Origin: Streptomyces longwoodensis
Lineage (GTDB): Bacteria; Actinomycetota; Actinomycetes; Streptomycetales; Streptomycetaceae
DNA length: 64,000 nucleotides
NCBI RefSeq assembly: GCF_001514125.1
Contig: NZ_KQ948554.1
Location: forward strand, 368,608 to 432,607
Reading direction: 5' to 3'
Numbering within the stretch: the first letter of the stretch is position 1; each line of letters begins with the position of its first letter. The position numbers and the translations under genes were made by a program. This document shows positions 49,393 to 57,054 of the stretch, piece after piece. The notes below the pieces were generated by a model. The model saw only the letters and a program-made list of their open reading frames with translations, was not told where the DNA came from and did not search any database.

Positions 49393-50561
49393 GGACCGAG
49401 GGACTGCGGATCGTCCGCCTCGCCAACTTCGTCGCCCCCGCCTCGGGCGGCCTGCGCACGGCCCTGCGGGAACTCGGCAAGGGCTTCCGGGCCGCCGGCC
49501 ACGAGCCGGTCCTCGTCGTGCCGGGCGACCGCCCCGACGACCGCGACACCGAGCAGGGCCGGGTCATCACCCTGCCGGGACCGCTGCTGCCGGGCACCGG
49601 CGGTTACCGCGTGCTGACCGACCGGCGGCGCGTCGCCGCCCTCCTCGCCGACCTCGCCCCGGACCGCCTGGAGGTCTCCGACCGCACCACCCTGCGCTGG
49701 ACGGGCACCTGGGCGCGGCGCGCCCGGGTCCCCGCCGTGATGGTCTCCCACGAGACCGCCGACGGCGTCCTGCGCACCTGGGGCGTCCCGGAGGCCGCCG
49801 CCCGGCGTGCCGCCGACGCGCTCAACGTCCGTACGGCGCACGCCTACGCGCGCGTGGTGTGCACCACCGAGTTCGCCGAGCGGGAGTTCGTGCGCATCGG
49901 CGCCCGCAACGTGGTGCGGGCCCCGCTCGGCGTCGACCTCGTCGAGCGGCACCCCGCGCTGCGCGAGCCGGGCCTGCGGGCGCGGTACGCGCGTGCCGAC
50001 CAGGTGCTGCTGGTGACCTGCACCCGGCTGTCCGTCGAGAAGCGGCCCGGCACCGCACTCGACGCCCTGGAGGCGCTGCTGGCCCGCGGGACCCGGGCCG
50101 TGCTGGTCGTCGCCGGGGACGGGCCGCTGCGCCCGCGCCTGGAACAGCGGGCCCGGGAGCGGCGGCTGCCGGTCACCTTCCTCGGGCACCTCTCCGACCG
50201 GCAGGCCCTCGGCGCGCTCCAGGCGAGTGCCGACGTCTGCCTCGCCCCGGGGCCCGCGGAGACGTTCGGGCTCGCCGCGCTGGAGGCCATGGCGTGCGGT
50301 ACGCCCGTCGTGGTCAGCGCCTCCTCCGCGCTGCCCGAGGTGATCGGCTCCGCGGGCGCCACCGCCGTCGACCGGGGCGGGGCCTTCGCGGACGCCGTCG
50401 AGGCCTTGCTGGACACCCCGGAACGGGCCCGGCGCGAGGCCGCACGCGCGCGTGCCGAGTGCTTCGGCTGGGACACCGCGGTCGCCGCGTTCCTGGCCGC
50501 GCACGACGCCGCCGTGCCGCACCGGCCCGCCCGCCCCATCGTGTCCGGGAGCCCGGGATGA
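49389..50561 (+). CDS. second GT4 glycosyltransferase
   Basis: 390-aa GT-B enzyme. N-terminal domain: RIVRLANFVAPASGGLRTAL and VMVSHETADGVLRTW; C-terminal donor domain: LLVTCTRLSVEKRPGTAL, VLVVAGDGPLRPRLEQ and ETFGLAALEAMACGTPVVVS with both Glu of the E-x7-E motif. It starts inside the preceding GT4 gene and ends overlapping the SGNH hydrolase start (ATGA at 50558), so all three are coupled. Two consecutive GT4 enzymes suggest sequential sugar additions to one acceptor (inference). Confidence 0.88.
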   Translation: MRTEGLRIVRLANFVAPASGGLRTALRELGKGFRAAGHEPVLVVPGDRPDDRDTEQGRVITLPGPLLPGTGGYRVLTDRRRVAALLADLAPDRLEVSDRTTLRWTGTWARRARVPAVMVSHETADGVLRTWGVPEAAARRAADALNVRTAHAYARVVCTTEFAEREFVRIGARNVVRAPLGVDLVERHPALREPGLRARYARADQVLLVTCTRLSVEKRPGTALDALEALLARGTRAVLVVAGDGPLRPRLEQRARERRLPVTFLGHLSDRQALGALQASADVCLAPGPAETFGLAALEAMACGTPVVVSASSALPEVIGSAGATAVDRGGAFADAVEALLDTPERARREAARARAECFGWDTAVAAFLAAHDAAVPHRPARPIVSGSPG

Positions 50562-51439
50562 GCCCCGTGCGCTTCGTGGCGCTCGGGGACTCGCTGACCG
50601 AGGGGGTGGGCGACCCCACGGGCGACGGGTGGCGCGGCTGGGCCGCGCTGCTCGCCAGCGGACTCGGCGCCGGCCCCGGGGCGCCGGTGCGGTTCACCAA
50701 CCTCGCCGTCAGCGGGGCGCAGACGCGCGACGTGCTGGAGCGCCAGCTCCCGGCCGCGCTCGGCCTGCGCCCCGAGGTCGCGGCCGTGGTGGTCGGCGTC
50801 AACGACACCCTGCGCCGCACCTTCGACATCCACGCCGTCACCGCCCGGCTCGACCGCGTGTACGGCGCCCTCGCCGGGCAGGGCGCGGTGCTGCTCACCG
50901 CCTGTCTGCCCGACCCGGGCGACGTCCTGGGCCTGCCGGGCGCGCTGGCCCGCCCGCTGGCCCGGCGGCAGCAGGCGGTCAACACCGTCGTGTACGCCCT
51001 GTCCGAGCGGTACGGCGCCGTCCACCTGCACGCCGCGGAGGGCGCCTGGGTCACCGACCGCGCCCTGTGGAGCGCGGACCGGCTGCACCCCGGTGAGCGC
51101 GGGCACCGGCAACTGGCCCTGCGCTTCCACGCCCTCCTGGCCGAGGCGGGCCTCGCGCGCGGCGCCGCGCCGTCGGCCGAGCCGGAGTTCCCGGTCCCGA
51201 CCCGGGCGGCGAGCCTGCGGTGGCTGGCGACGGCGGGGACGGGCTGGGTGCTGCGCCGGTGCACCGACCTGCTGCCCAACCTGCTCACCCTGGCCGCCGA
51301 CGAGGTGCGCCACCGGGCCCGCGGCACCAGTGCTCACCTGGACCTGCGGGCGAGCGCCGCGGTGTCGGCCGCGCTGGCGGCGGTGACGGTGCCGGAGCGG
51401 GGGGCGCGGCGGAGGGGGGCGGCGACGGGGGTGGCGTAG
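50558..51439 (+). CDS. SGNH/GDSL-type esterase
   Basis: 293-aa hydrolase with the four SGNH blocks: block I VALGDSLTEGVGDP (catalytic Ser near residue 11), Gly in SGAQTRDV, Asn in VVVGVNDTLRR near 84 and the Asp-x-x-His WSADRLHPGERGH near 168-180. There is no signal peptide, so it is cytosolic. The C-terminal 90 residues are extra to the core and include a helix WVLRRCTDLLPNLLTLA. It is the third gene of a coupled operon with two glycosyltransferases, so it may deacylate or tailor the same glycolipid or sugar product (inference). Confidence 0.88.
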   Translation: MSPVRFVALGDSLTEGVGDPTGDGWRGWAALLASGLGAGPGAPVRFTNLAVSGAQTRDVLERQLPAALGLRPEVAAVVVGVNDTLRRTFDIHAVTARLDRVYGALAGQGAVLLTACLPDPGDVLGLPGALARPLARRQQAVNTVVYALSERYGAVHLHAAEGAWVTDRALWSADRLHPGERGHRQLALRFHALLAEAGLARGAAPSAEPEFPVPTRAASLRWLATAGTGWVLRRCTDLLPNLLTLAADEVRHRARGTSAHLDLRASAAVSAALAAVTVPERGARRRGAATGVA

Positions 51440-51473
51440 GAGAGGCGGAGGGGCGCGTCGGGGCGGGGACCGT

Positions 51474-51510
51474 GGCCGGGTGGCCGGGTGGCCGGGTGGC
51501 CGGGTGGCCC
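51474..51510. repeat. 8-bp tandem repeat, 4.6 copies
   Basis: GGCCGGGT repeated four times without mismatch plus GGCCC, in the 91-base gap between the convergent SGNH hydrolase and pxpC genes. Confidence 0.92.
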
Positions 51511-51530
51511 GGGGCTCGCCGTTCGGCCGC

Positions 51531-52400
51531 TCACCGGTGGCGCACCGCCACGAAGCGGAGCGGGGTGCCCGGGGCCGCCTGGGCCGCCGCGGGCAGGTCG
51601 GCGGCGCGGACCACGCCGATCACCGGGTAGCCGCCGGTCGTGGGGTGGTCGGCGAGGAACACCACGGGTCGGCCGTCAGGGGGCACCTGGACGGCGCCCA
51701 GGACCATGCCCTCGCTGGCCAGCTCGCCGGTCAGGGCCCGTTCCAGCGCGGGGCCCTCGGTGCGCAGCCCGATGCGGTTGCCGGCGGAGGACACGCGGTA
51801 CGCGCGCGTGGTGAAGTCGCGCACCGCCCGCCGCGTGAACCAGTCGTCGCGCGGACCGAGGGTGACGCGCAGGACGAGCTCGGCCGGGGGAGCGGGCTGG
51901 GGTGCGACGTCCACGCGCGCGGGGGACGGCACCCGGCACCCCAGCGGGAGCACCGCCCCGTCGGACAGCGGCGGGGGCCCGAGCCCCGACAGCAGGTCGG
52001 TGGAGCGGCTGCCGAGCACGCGCTCGACGGCCACGCCCCCGCCGACGGCGACGTAAGCGCGCACCCCGGACGTCGCCGTGCCCACGTCCAGCAGCGCCCC
52101 GGCGGGCACGCGGACGGGCGCGCCCCACGCCACCGGACGCCCGTCCACGGTGACCGGACAGGGCGCGCCGCCCACCGCGACGGTCACCTCGCACCGCGGG
52201 CGCAGGGCGCAGCCGGTGAGCGTGGTCTCCAGGACGGCCGCCCCGGGATGGTTGCCCACCAGCCGGTTGACCAGCGCGGCGGCCGGTGCGTCCAGGGCGC
52301 CGGAGCGCGGCACGCCCAGGTGCGCGTGGCCGGGCCGGCCCCGGTCCTGGACGGTGGTGAGGGCCCCCGCGCGGACGACGGCGAGCGCACGGTCGGTCAT
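51531..52400 (-). CDS. pxpC: 5-oxoprolinase subunit C
   Basis: 289-aa protein of the biotin-dependent carboxyltransferase-like (AHS2/KipA) family, one of three subunits of the ATP-dependent prokaryotic 5-oxoprolinase, which opens 5-oxoproline to glutamate. Motifs: VQDRGRPGHAHLGVPRSGALD near the start, GVRAYVAVGGGVAV near 110, SSAGNRIGLRTEGPAL near 208 and FLADHPTTGGYPVIG near 255. The start overlaps the pxpB stop (ATGA), so it is the last gene of a coupled operon. Confidence 0.93.
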   Translation of the reverse strand: MTDRALAVVRAGALTTVQDRGRPGHAHLGVPRSGALDAPAAALVNRLVGNHPGAAVLETTLTGCALRPRCEVTVAVGGAPCPVTVDGRPVAWGAPVRVPAGALLDVGTATSGVRAYVAVGGGVAVERVLGSRSTDLLSGLGPPPLSDGAVLPLGCRVPSPARVDVAPQPAPPAELVLRVTLGPRDDWFTRRAVRDFTTRAYRVSSAGNRIGLRTEGPALERALTGELASEGMVLGAVQVPPDGRPVVFLADHPTTGGYPVIGVVRAADLPAAAQAAPGTPLRFVAVRHR

Positions 52401-53047
52401 CCGCCCGCCCCCCGCTCCGCCGCGGAATCCGCCGCCCGGCCGACGAACCGCACGCGCGTGCCCGGCGACAGCAGCGCCGCCGGTACGCGCGCGACGTCCC
52501 ACAGCACCGCGTGCGTGGTGCCGATCAGCTGCCAGCCGCCCGGGGAGGAGCGCGGGTAGACGCCCGTGTACGGCCCGGCGAGCGCCACCGCGCCGGCCGG
52601 CACGGCGGTGCGCGGAGTCGAGCGGCGCGGCACGTCGTAGCGCGGCGGCAGACCGGTCAGGTAGCCGAAGCCGGGCGCGAAGCCGCAGAAGGCGACCCGG
52701 TACTCGTGACCGGCGTGGATCCGCGCCACCTCCTCCTCGGCGACCCCCCAGTGCGCGGCGACCTCGGCCAGGTCCGGTCCGTCGTAGCGCACGGGAATCT
52801 CCACCACGTCGCCCTCGCGCGCGGGGGCGGGCGGTACGTCGGAGGCGAGCAGTTCGCGGGCGAGGCGGGCCGGGTCGGCGACGCCGTCGAGCAGGACCGT
52901 GCGCGCGGCCGGGACGATCTCCCGGGCCGCCAGCAGGCCTTCGCCCCGGCGCCGCACCAGCTCCGCGTGGAGGGCCTGCGCCTCGGCGCCGGAGGCCAGT
53001 TCCACGAGGAGCGCGTCGTCGCCCACGGGCAGCACCCTCATGCTCAT
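52397..53047 (-). CDS. pxpB: 5-oxoprolinase subunit B
   Basis: 216-aa protein of the allophanate hydrolase subunit 1/KipI family, partner of PxpC in 5-oxoprolinase. Motifs: RVLPVGDDALLVELASG at the start, HAGHEYRVAFCGFAPGFGYL near 114-133, and RAVPAGAVALAG-like ATP/carboxyl-handling loop followed by YTGVYPRSSPGGWQLIG. In Bacillus the KipI homologue also inhibits a sporulation kinase; here the metabolic role is favoured by pxpA and pxpC. ATG 53047 overlaps the pxpA stop. Confidence 0.93.
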   Translation of the reverse strand: MSMRVLPVGDDALLVELASGAEAQALHAELVRRRGEGLLAAREIVPAARTVLLDGVADPARLARELLASDVPPAPAREGDVVEIPVRYDGPDLAEVAAHWGVAEEEVARIHAGHEYRVAFCGFAPGFGYLTGLPPRYDVPRRSTPRTAVPAGAVALAGPYTGVYPRSSPGGWQLIGTTHAVLWDVARVPAALLSPGTRVRFVGRAADSAAERGAGG

Positions 53048-53802
53048 GCGAACGCCTCGACCCGTACGCCCGATTCCTCCAGCCGCCGCCGCACCCGGCG
53101 CGCGAGGTCCACCGCGCCGGGCGTGTCGCCGTGCACGCACAGGGACCGCGCGCGTACCTCGACCGGGGCGCCCGACCGGGCGGTGACCCGGCCGTGGCAC
53201 GCCAGGCCCACCGAGCGCTCCACCACGGCAGCCGGGTCCTCGACGACGGCGCCCTCCTGCCCGCGCGGCACCAGCGTCCCCGCGTCGGTGTACGCGCGGT
53301 CCGCGAACGCCTCCGGGACGGCGCCCAGGCCCGCCTTCCCGGCCAGGTCCAGCAGCCGGGAGCCGGGCAGCCCCAGCACCGGCAGCGCCGGACCGGCCAG
53401 GAGCACGCCCTCGACCACGGCGGCGGCCTGTTCCTCGTCGCGCACCACCCGGTTGTACAGCGCGCCGTGCGGCTTGACGTACGCCACGCGCGCGCCGGCC
53501 GCGCGGGCGAACACCTCCAGGGCGCCGATCTGGTAGGCCACCTCGGCCGCCAGCTCGGCGGACGGCACGTCCATGGCGCGCCGCCCGAACCCGGCCAGGT
53601 CCCGGTAGGAGACCTGCGCGCCGATCGTCACGCCCCGCTCGGCGGCCAGCGCGCACACCCGGCGCATGGTGGCCGCGTCCCCGGCGTGGAAGCCGCACGC
53701 CACGTTGGCACTGGTGACGACGGACAGCAGCCCCTCGTCGTCGGTGAGCCGCCAGCGGCCGAAGCCCTCACCGAGGTCGGCGTTCAGATCGATCGCGCTC
53801 AT
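53044..53802 (-). CDS. pxpA: 5-oxoprolinase subunit A (LamB/YcsF)
   Basis: 252-aa LamB/YcsF-family barrel protein, subunit A of 5-oxoprolinase. Signature blocks: MSAIDLNADLGEGFGRW at the N-terminus, SANVACGFHAGDAATM near 31-46, YVKPHGALYNRV near 106, EAFADRAYTDAGTLVPRG near 163 and LCVHGDTPGAV near 222. ATG 53802 is exact for the family. It is 20 bases downstream of the DUF1445 gene and coupled to pxpB, giving gene order DUF1445-pxpA-pxpB-pxpC. Confidence 0.95.
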   Translation of the reverse strand: MSAIDLNADLGEGFGRWRLTDDEGLLSVVTSANVACGFHAGDAATMRRVCALAAERGVTIGAQVSYRDLAGFGRRAMDVPSAELAAEVAYQIGALEVFARAAGARVAYVKPHGALYNRVVRDEEQAAAVVEGVLLAGPALPVLGLPGSRLLDLAGKAGLGAVPEAFADRAYTDAGTLVPRGQEGAVVEDPAAVVERSVGLACHGRVTARSGAPVEVRARSLCVHGDTPGAVDLARRVRRRLEESGVRVEAFA

Positions 53803-53822
53803 GGTGTCATCGTGTCTCCTGC

Positions 53823-54644
53823 TCAGGCGACGCGGTACTGCTCGTCGCGGGCGTCGGTGAGGAACATCTGTCCCGGCGCGTGCGTGAGGGCGAACGGCGG
53901 CCGGGAGGCCATGACCGCCGCCTGCGGGGTCACACCGCAGGCCCAGAACACCGGGATGTCGTCCGGCTCGGCGTCCACCGGGTCGCCGAAGTCGGGCCGG
54001 CCGAGGTCCTCGATGCCCAGCGCCGACGGGTCGCCGCAGTGCACGGGGCCGCCGTGCACCGCCGGGAGCAGACTGCTCTCCCGGATCGCCGCCTCCAGGT
54101 GCCGCGGCGGCACCGGACGCATCGAGACCACCATCGGGCCGTGCAGCCGCCCCGCCGCACGGCACTGACGGTCCGTCACGTACATCGGGACGTTGCGGCC
54201 CTGCTCGACGTGCCGGACCGGCACGCCGGCCCGGCCCAGGGCCCACTCGAACGTGAAGCTGCACCCGAGCAGGAACGTCACCAGGTCGTCCCGCCAGTAC
54301 GCGCGCACGTCCGTCGGCTCGTCCACCAGCCGGCCGTCCCGCCACACCCGGTAGCGCGGCAGGTCGGTGCGCAGGTCGGCGTCGTCGGCCAGCACGGTCG
54401 ACCAGGAACCGGCGTCGGTGACGTCGAGCACCGGACAGGGCTTGGGGTTGCGCTGGCAGAACAGCAGCATGTCGTACGCCCAGTCCTGGGGCACCGAGAT
54501 CAGGTTGACCTGGGTGTGGCCCGCCGCCACCCCGGCCGTGGGGCCGGTCAGGCCCTCCCGGAAGCGGGCCCGGGCGTCCTTGGGGCTCCACGCGTGCGCG
54601 TGCTCGTCCACGAGGGTCACCGGGCGGTCGTCCGTGCGGTTCAC
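53823..54644 (-). CDS. DUF1445 protein, D-glutamate cyclase-like/putative hydro-lyase (YcsI)
   Basis: 273-aa DUF1445 family protein: GPTAGVAAGHTQVNLISVP near 34, DLVTFLLGCSFTFEWAL near 120, RNVPMYVTDRQCR near 149, MVVSMRPVP near 170 and GDPVDAEPDDIPVFWACGVTPQA near 215. Bacillus YcsI, in an operon with the PxpABC homologues YcsF-KipI-KipA, belongs here, and the same domain is found in mammalian D-glutamate cyclase, which forms 5-oxo-D-proline. Placement next to pxpABC suggests it feeds oxoproline or a related cyclic compound to the oxoprolinase (inference). GTG 54644 overlaps the upstream MFS stop. Confidence 0.9.
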   Translation of the reverse strand: MNRTDDRPVTLVDEHAHAWSPKDARARFREGLTGPTAGVAAGHTQVNLISVPQDWAYDMLLFCQRNPKPCPVLDVTDAGSWSTVLADDADLRTDLPRYRVWRDGRLVDEPTDVRAYWRDDLVTFLLGCSFTFEWALGRAGVPVRHVEQGRNVPMYVTDRQCRAAGRLHGPMVVSMRPVPPRHLEAAIRESSLLPAVHGGPVHCGDPSALGIEDLGRPDFGDPVDAEPDDIPVFWACGVTPQAAVMASRPPFALTHAPGQMFLTDARDEQYRVA

Positions 54645-55936
54645 ACCAGCTCCTTCCCGCGCGTCTCGGGCAGGCCGAGCAGCGCCAGTGCGGCGATCGC
54701 GTAGCCGATCGCGCCGAAGACCAGCGCGCCGCCCACGCCCCAGCTGTCGGCCAGGAAACCGACGGTGGTGGGGAAGACGGCGCCGACCGCGCGCCCGGTG
54801 TTGTAGGTGAAGCCCTGACCGGTGCCGCGCACGGCGGTCGGGTACAGCTCGCTCAGGTAGGACCCGAACCCGCTGAAGATCGCCGACATGCAGAACCCGA
54901 GCGGGAAGCCGAGCACCAGCAGCAGCGAGTCGGCACCGGCCGGGATGTTCGCGTACGCCAGGACGCACACCGCCGACAGCAGCGCGAACAGCCAGATGTT
55001 GCGGCGCCGGCCCAGCCGGTCGGTGAGGTACCCGCCGGTCAGGTAGCCGAGGAAGGCGCCCGAGATCAGGAACGTGAGGTAGCCGCCGGTGCCCACCACG
55101 GACAGGCCGCGCTCGGACTTCAGGTACGTCGGCACCCAGGTCGCGAGCGTGTAGTAGCCGCCCTGGACGCCGGTGGAGAGCAGTCCCGCGAACACGGTCG
55201 TGCGCAGCAGCGGCCCGCGGAAGATCGCCGTGAACGAGCCCTTCTCCGCGCTCCGTTCGCGCGCGGCGGTGGCCTCCGGCGCGTCCTCGACGCGCCGTCG
55301 GACCCACACGACGAGCAGCGCGGGCAGCGCGCCCGTCCAGAACATCACCCGCCAGGCGAGGTCGTCGCCGCAGAACGAGAAGACCAGCGTGTACACGATC
55401 GCCGCGAGCCCCCAGCCGACGGCCCAGGAGCTCTGGATCGCCCCGAGGGTACGGCCGCGGTGGCGCGCGCTCGCGTACTCGGCGACCAGGATCGCGCCGA
55501 CCGCCCACTCGCCGCCGAAGCCGAGGCCCTGAAGGGCGCGGAAGACCAGCAGGGTCTCGTAGGTGGGGGCGAAGCCGCAGGCCACGGTGAAGACGGCGTA
55601 GGTCACCACCGTGATCATCAGGGCCCGCACCCGGCCGATCCGGTCGGCCACCACACCGGCGAGGGCGCCGCCGATCGCCGAGACGACGAGGGTCACGGTG
55701 GTGAACAGGCCGGTCTGACCGCTGTCGAGCCCGAAGTGGGCCGCCAGGGCGACCATGCTCAACGGCAGGGTGAAGTAGTCGTACGAGTCCAGCGCATAGC
55801 CGCCGAACGCGCCGGCGAAGGCGCGCCGGCCGCGCGGACCGAGGGCGCGCAGCCAGCCGAACGCGCCTGGTGCGTCGGCGTGTTCGCCAGCCGGTGGGTG
55901 GGAGGTCACGGTCGGGGACGGAGGGGTCGTGCTCAT
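54641..55936 (-). CDS. MFS transporter of the oxoprolinase operon
   Basis: 431-aa transporter with about 12 hydrophobic helices; motif A VVADRIGRVRALM in the first half and TDRLGRRRNIW in the second; GLGFGGEWAVGAILVAEY in TM4-5 is characteristic of the sialate/lactate/aromatic-acid proton symporter (SHS-like) group. It is the first gene of a coupled operon with DUF1445 and pxpABC, and so probably imports the acid that the operon degrades. ATG 55936 is preferred, with CGAGG upstream. The GntR regulator gene lies divergently to the right. Confidence 0.9.
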   Translation of the reverse strand: MSTTPPSPTVTSHPPAGEHADAPGAFGWLRALGPRGRRAFAGAFGGYALDSYDYFTLPLSMVALAAHFGLDSGQTGLFTTVTLVVSAIGGALAGVVADRIGRVRALMITVVTYAVFTVACGFAPTYETLLVFRALQGLGFGGEWAVGAILVAEYASARHRGRTLGAIQSSWAVGWGLAAIVYTLVFSFCGDDLAWRVMFWTGALPALLVVWVRRRVEDAPEATAARERSAEKGSFTAIFRGPLLRTTVFAGLLSTGVQGGYYTLATWVPTYLKSERGLSVVGTGGYLTFLISGAFLGYLTGGYLTDRLGRRRNIWLFALLSAVCVLAYANIPAGADSLLLVLGFPLGFCMSAIFSGFGSYLSELYPTAVRGTGQGFTYNTGRAVGAVFPTTVGFLADSWGVGGALVFGAIGYAIAALALLGLPETRGKELV

Positions 55937-56065
55937 GGAAGCACCTCGCAGAGGGATGACGGAGGGTGCGGGAGTGAGCCGGGCCGTGCAGGGGCGCCGC
56001 GGCCTTCCGGCCTTGCGGCCTTCCGGTCTTCCGTGGGGACGGGGCGCCGTGGTCAGCAACGTAGA

Positions 56066-56082
56066 GGATCGTTGAACGATCC
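56066..56082. promoter_or_regulatory. FadR-type GntR operator
   Basis: Perfect 17-bp palindrome GGATCGTTGAACGATCC. Its core TCGTTGAACGA fits the FadR-subfamily consensus TNGTNNNACNA. It lies midway in the 195-base divergent region between the MFS and GntR genes, the expected place for autoregulation and operon control. TTGAACGATCCTTCAATAC nearby may contain the promoters. Confidence 0.8.
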
Positions 56083-56131
56083 TTCAATACCCCCGTTGTC
56101 TCGTTCCCCGGTCTGCGATTGAATTCCGGGC

Positions 56132-56839
56132 ATGGCAGAGCAGCTGGCGGGACTGGCCGACGACCGAGCCCTCCTGGGGCGCACCAGCACGGCCGAGCGC
56201 GTCGCCGACATCCTCCGGAGCCGCGTGGCCGAGGGCTACTTCCCGCCGGGCACCCGCCTGTCGGAGGACAGCATCGGCGGCGCACTCGGGGTGTCCCGCA
56301 ACACCCTGCGCGAGGCGTTCCGGCTGCTCACCCACGAGCGGCTGCTGGTCCACGAGCTGAACCGGGGCGTGTTCGTGCGCGTCCTGACCGTGGACGACGT
56401 CGAGGACATCTACCGCACGCGCGCGTTGGTCGAGTGCGCGGTGGTCCGGGGGCTCGGCGAGCCGCCGTACGCGCTCGACCGCCTCGCCGGAGCGGTCGCC
56501 GAGGGGGAGCGGGCGGTGCGCGAAGGTGACTGGAAAACGCTGGGTACCGCGAACATCCACTTCCACCGGGAGCTGGTCGCGCTGGCGGGCAGCGAACGCA
56601 CCGACGAGCTGATGCGCAGCGTCTTCGCCGAACTCCGCCTGGCCTTCCACGTGGTGGACGACCCGCGTCGGCTGCACGAGCCGTACCTGGCCCGCAACCA
56701 GCAGATCCTCCAGGCCCTCGTGGCCGGTGAGAAGGACCGGGCCGAGGAACTGCTCGCCGTGTACCTCGGTGACTCGCTGGAACGGGTGGTCGAGGTGTAC
56801 CGGCGCCGGGTGGGCGAGGAGGGGGCGGGGGCCGGCTGA
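56132..56839 (+). CDS. GntR-family regulator with FCD domain
   Basis: 235-aa regulator of the FadR subfamily. N-terminal winged helix: TAERVADILRSRVAEGYFPPGTRLSED, split by GALGVSRNTLREAFRLLTHE (residues 50-69), then the FCD ligand domain with RTRALVECAVVRGL, FHRELVALAGSERTDELM (metal-binding His) and EPYLARNQQILQALVAGE near 193, whose His/Asn pattern fits the FCD carboxylate-binding site. It should bind an organic acid or amino acid derivative. It very probably controls the divergent oxoprolinase operon through the palindrome at 56066-56082. Confidence 0.92.
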   Translation: MAEQLAGLADDRALLGRTSTAERVADILRSRVAEGYFPPGTRLSEDSIGGALGVSRNTLREAFRLLTHERLLVHELNRGVFVRVLTVDDVEDIYRTRALVECAVVRGLGEPPYALDRLAGAVAEGERAVREGDWKTLGTANIHFHRELVALAGSERTDELMRSVFAELRLAFHVVDDPRRLHEPYLARNQQILQALVAGEKDRAEELLAVYLGDSLERVVEVYRRRVGEEGAGAG

Positions 56840-56886
56840 GCGGAAGCGAGGAGAGTGCGGGAGCCGGCTGAGCGGATGCGAGGTGC
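56833..56886. repeat. short direct duplication spanning the GntR stop codon
   Basis: The block GCCGGCTGAGCGGA(A/T)GCGAGG occurs twice, first across the GntR stop and again about 37 bases later, implying a local duplication of the gene end. Confidence 0.8.
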
Positions 56887-56890
56887 GGGC

Positions 56891-56960
56891 CGGGCCCGTC
56901 CGGGCCCGTCCGGGCCCGTCCGGGCCCGTCCGGGCCCGTCCGGGCCGGTCCGGGCCGGTC
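56891..56960. repeat. 10-bp tandem repeat, 7 copies
   Basis: CGGGCCCGTC five times without mismatch, then CGGGCCGGTC twice. Each unit holds the palindrome CGGGCCCG, so the tract can form multiple alternative stems and may act as terminator for the GntR gene. It lies between that gene and the Wadjet-like operon. Confidence 0.95.
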
Positions 56961-57038
56961 CCGTCTGCCGGAGGCCTCTCGCGCCGCCGTGACGGCCGTG
57001 GCATCTGCGTCGTTTGGGTCGATGTCAGACCGAGGACC

Positions 57039-57054
57039 TAGTCTGTGCACCGTG
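57039..57054 (+). promoter_or_regulatory. candidate leaderless promoter of the Wadjet-like operon
   Basis: TAGTCT (57039-57044) lies exactly 7 bases before GTG 57052, with no Shine-Dalgarno, the same geometry as at 34067-34080. Confidence 0.45.

Noticed and set aside
56891..56960. A CRISPR array
   Set aside because: The 10-bp units are contiguous without spacers and there are no cas genes.
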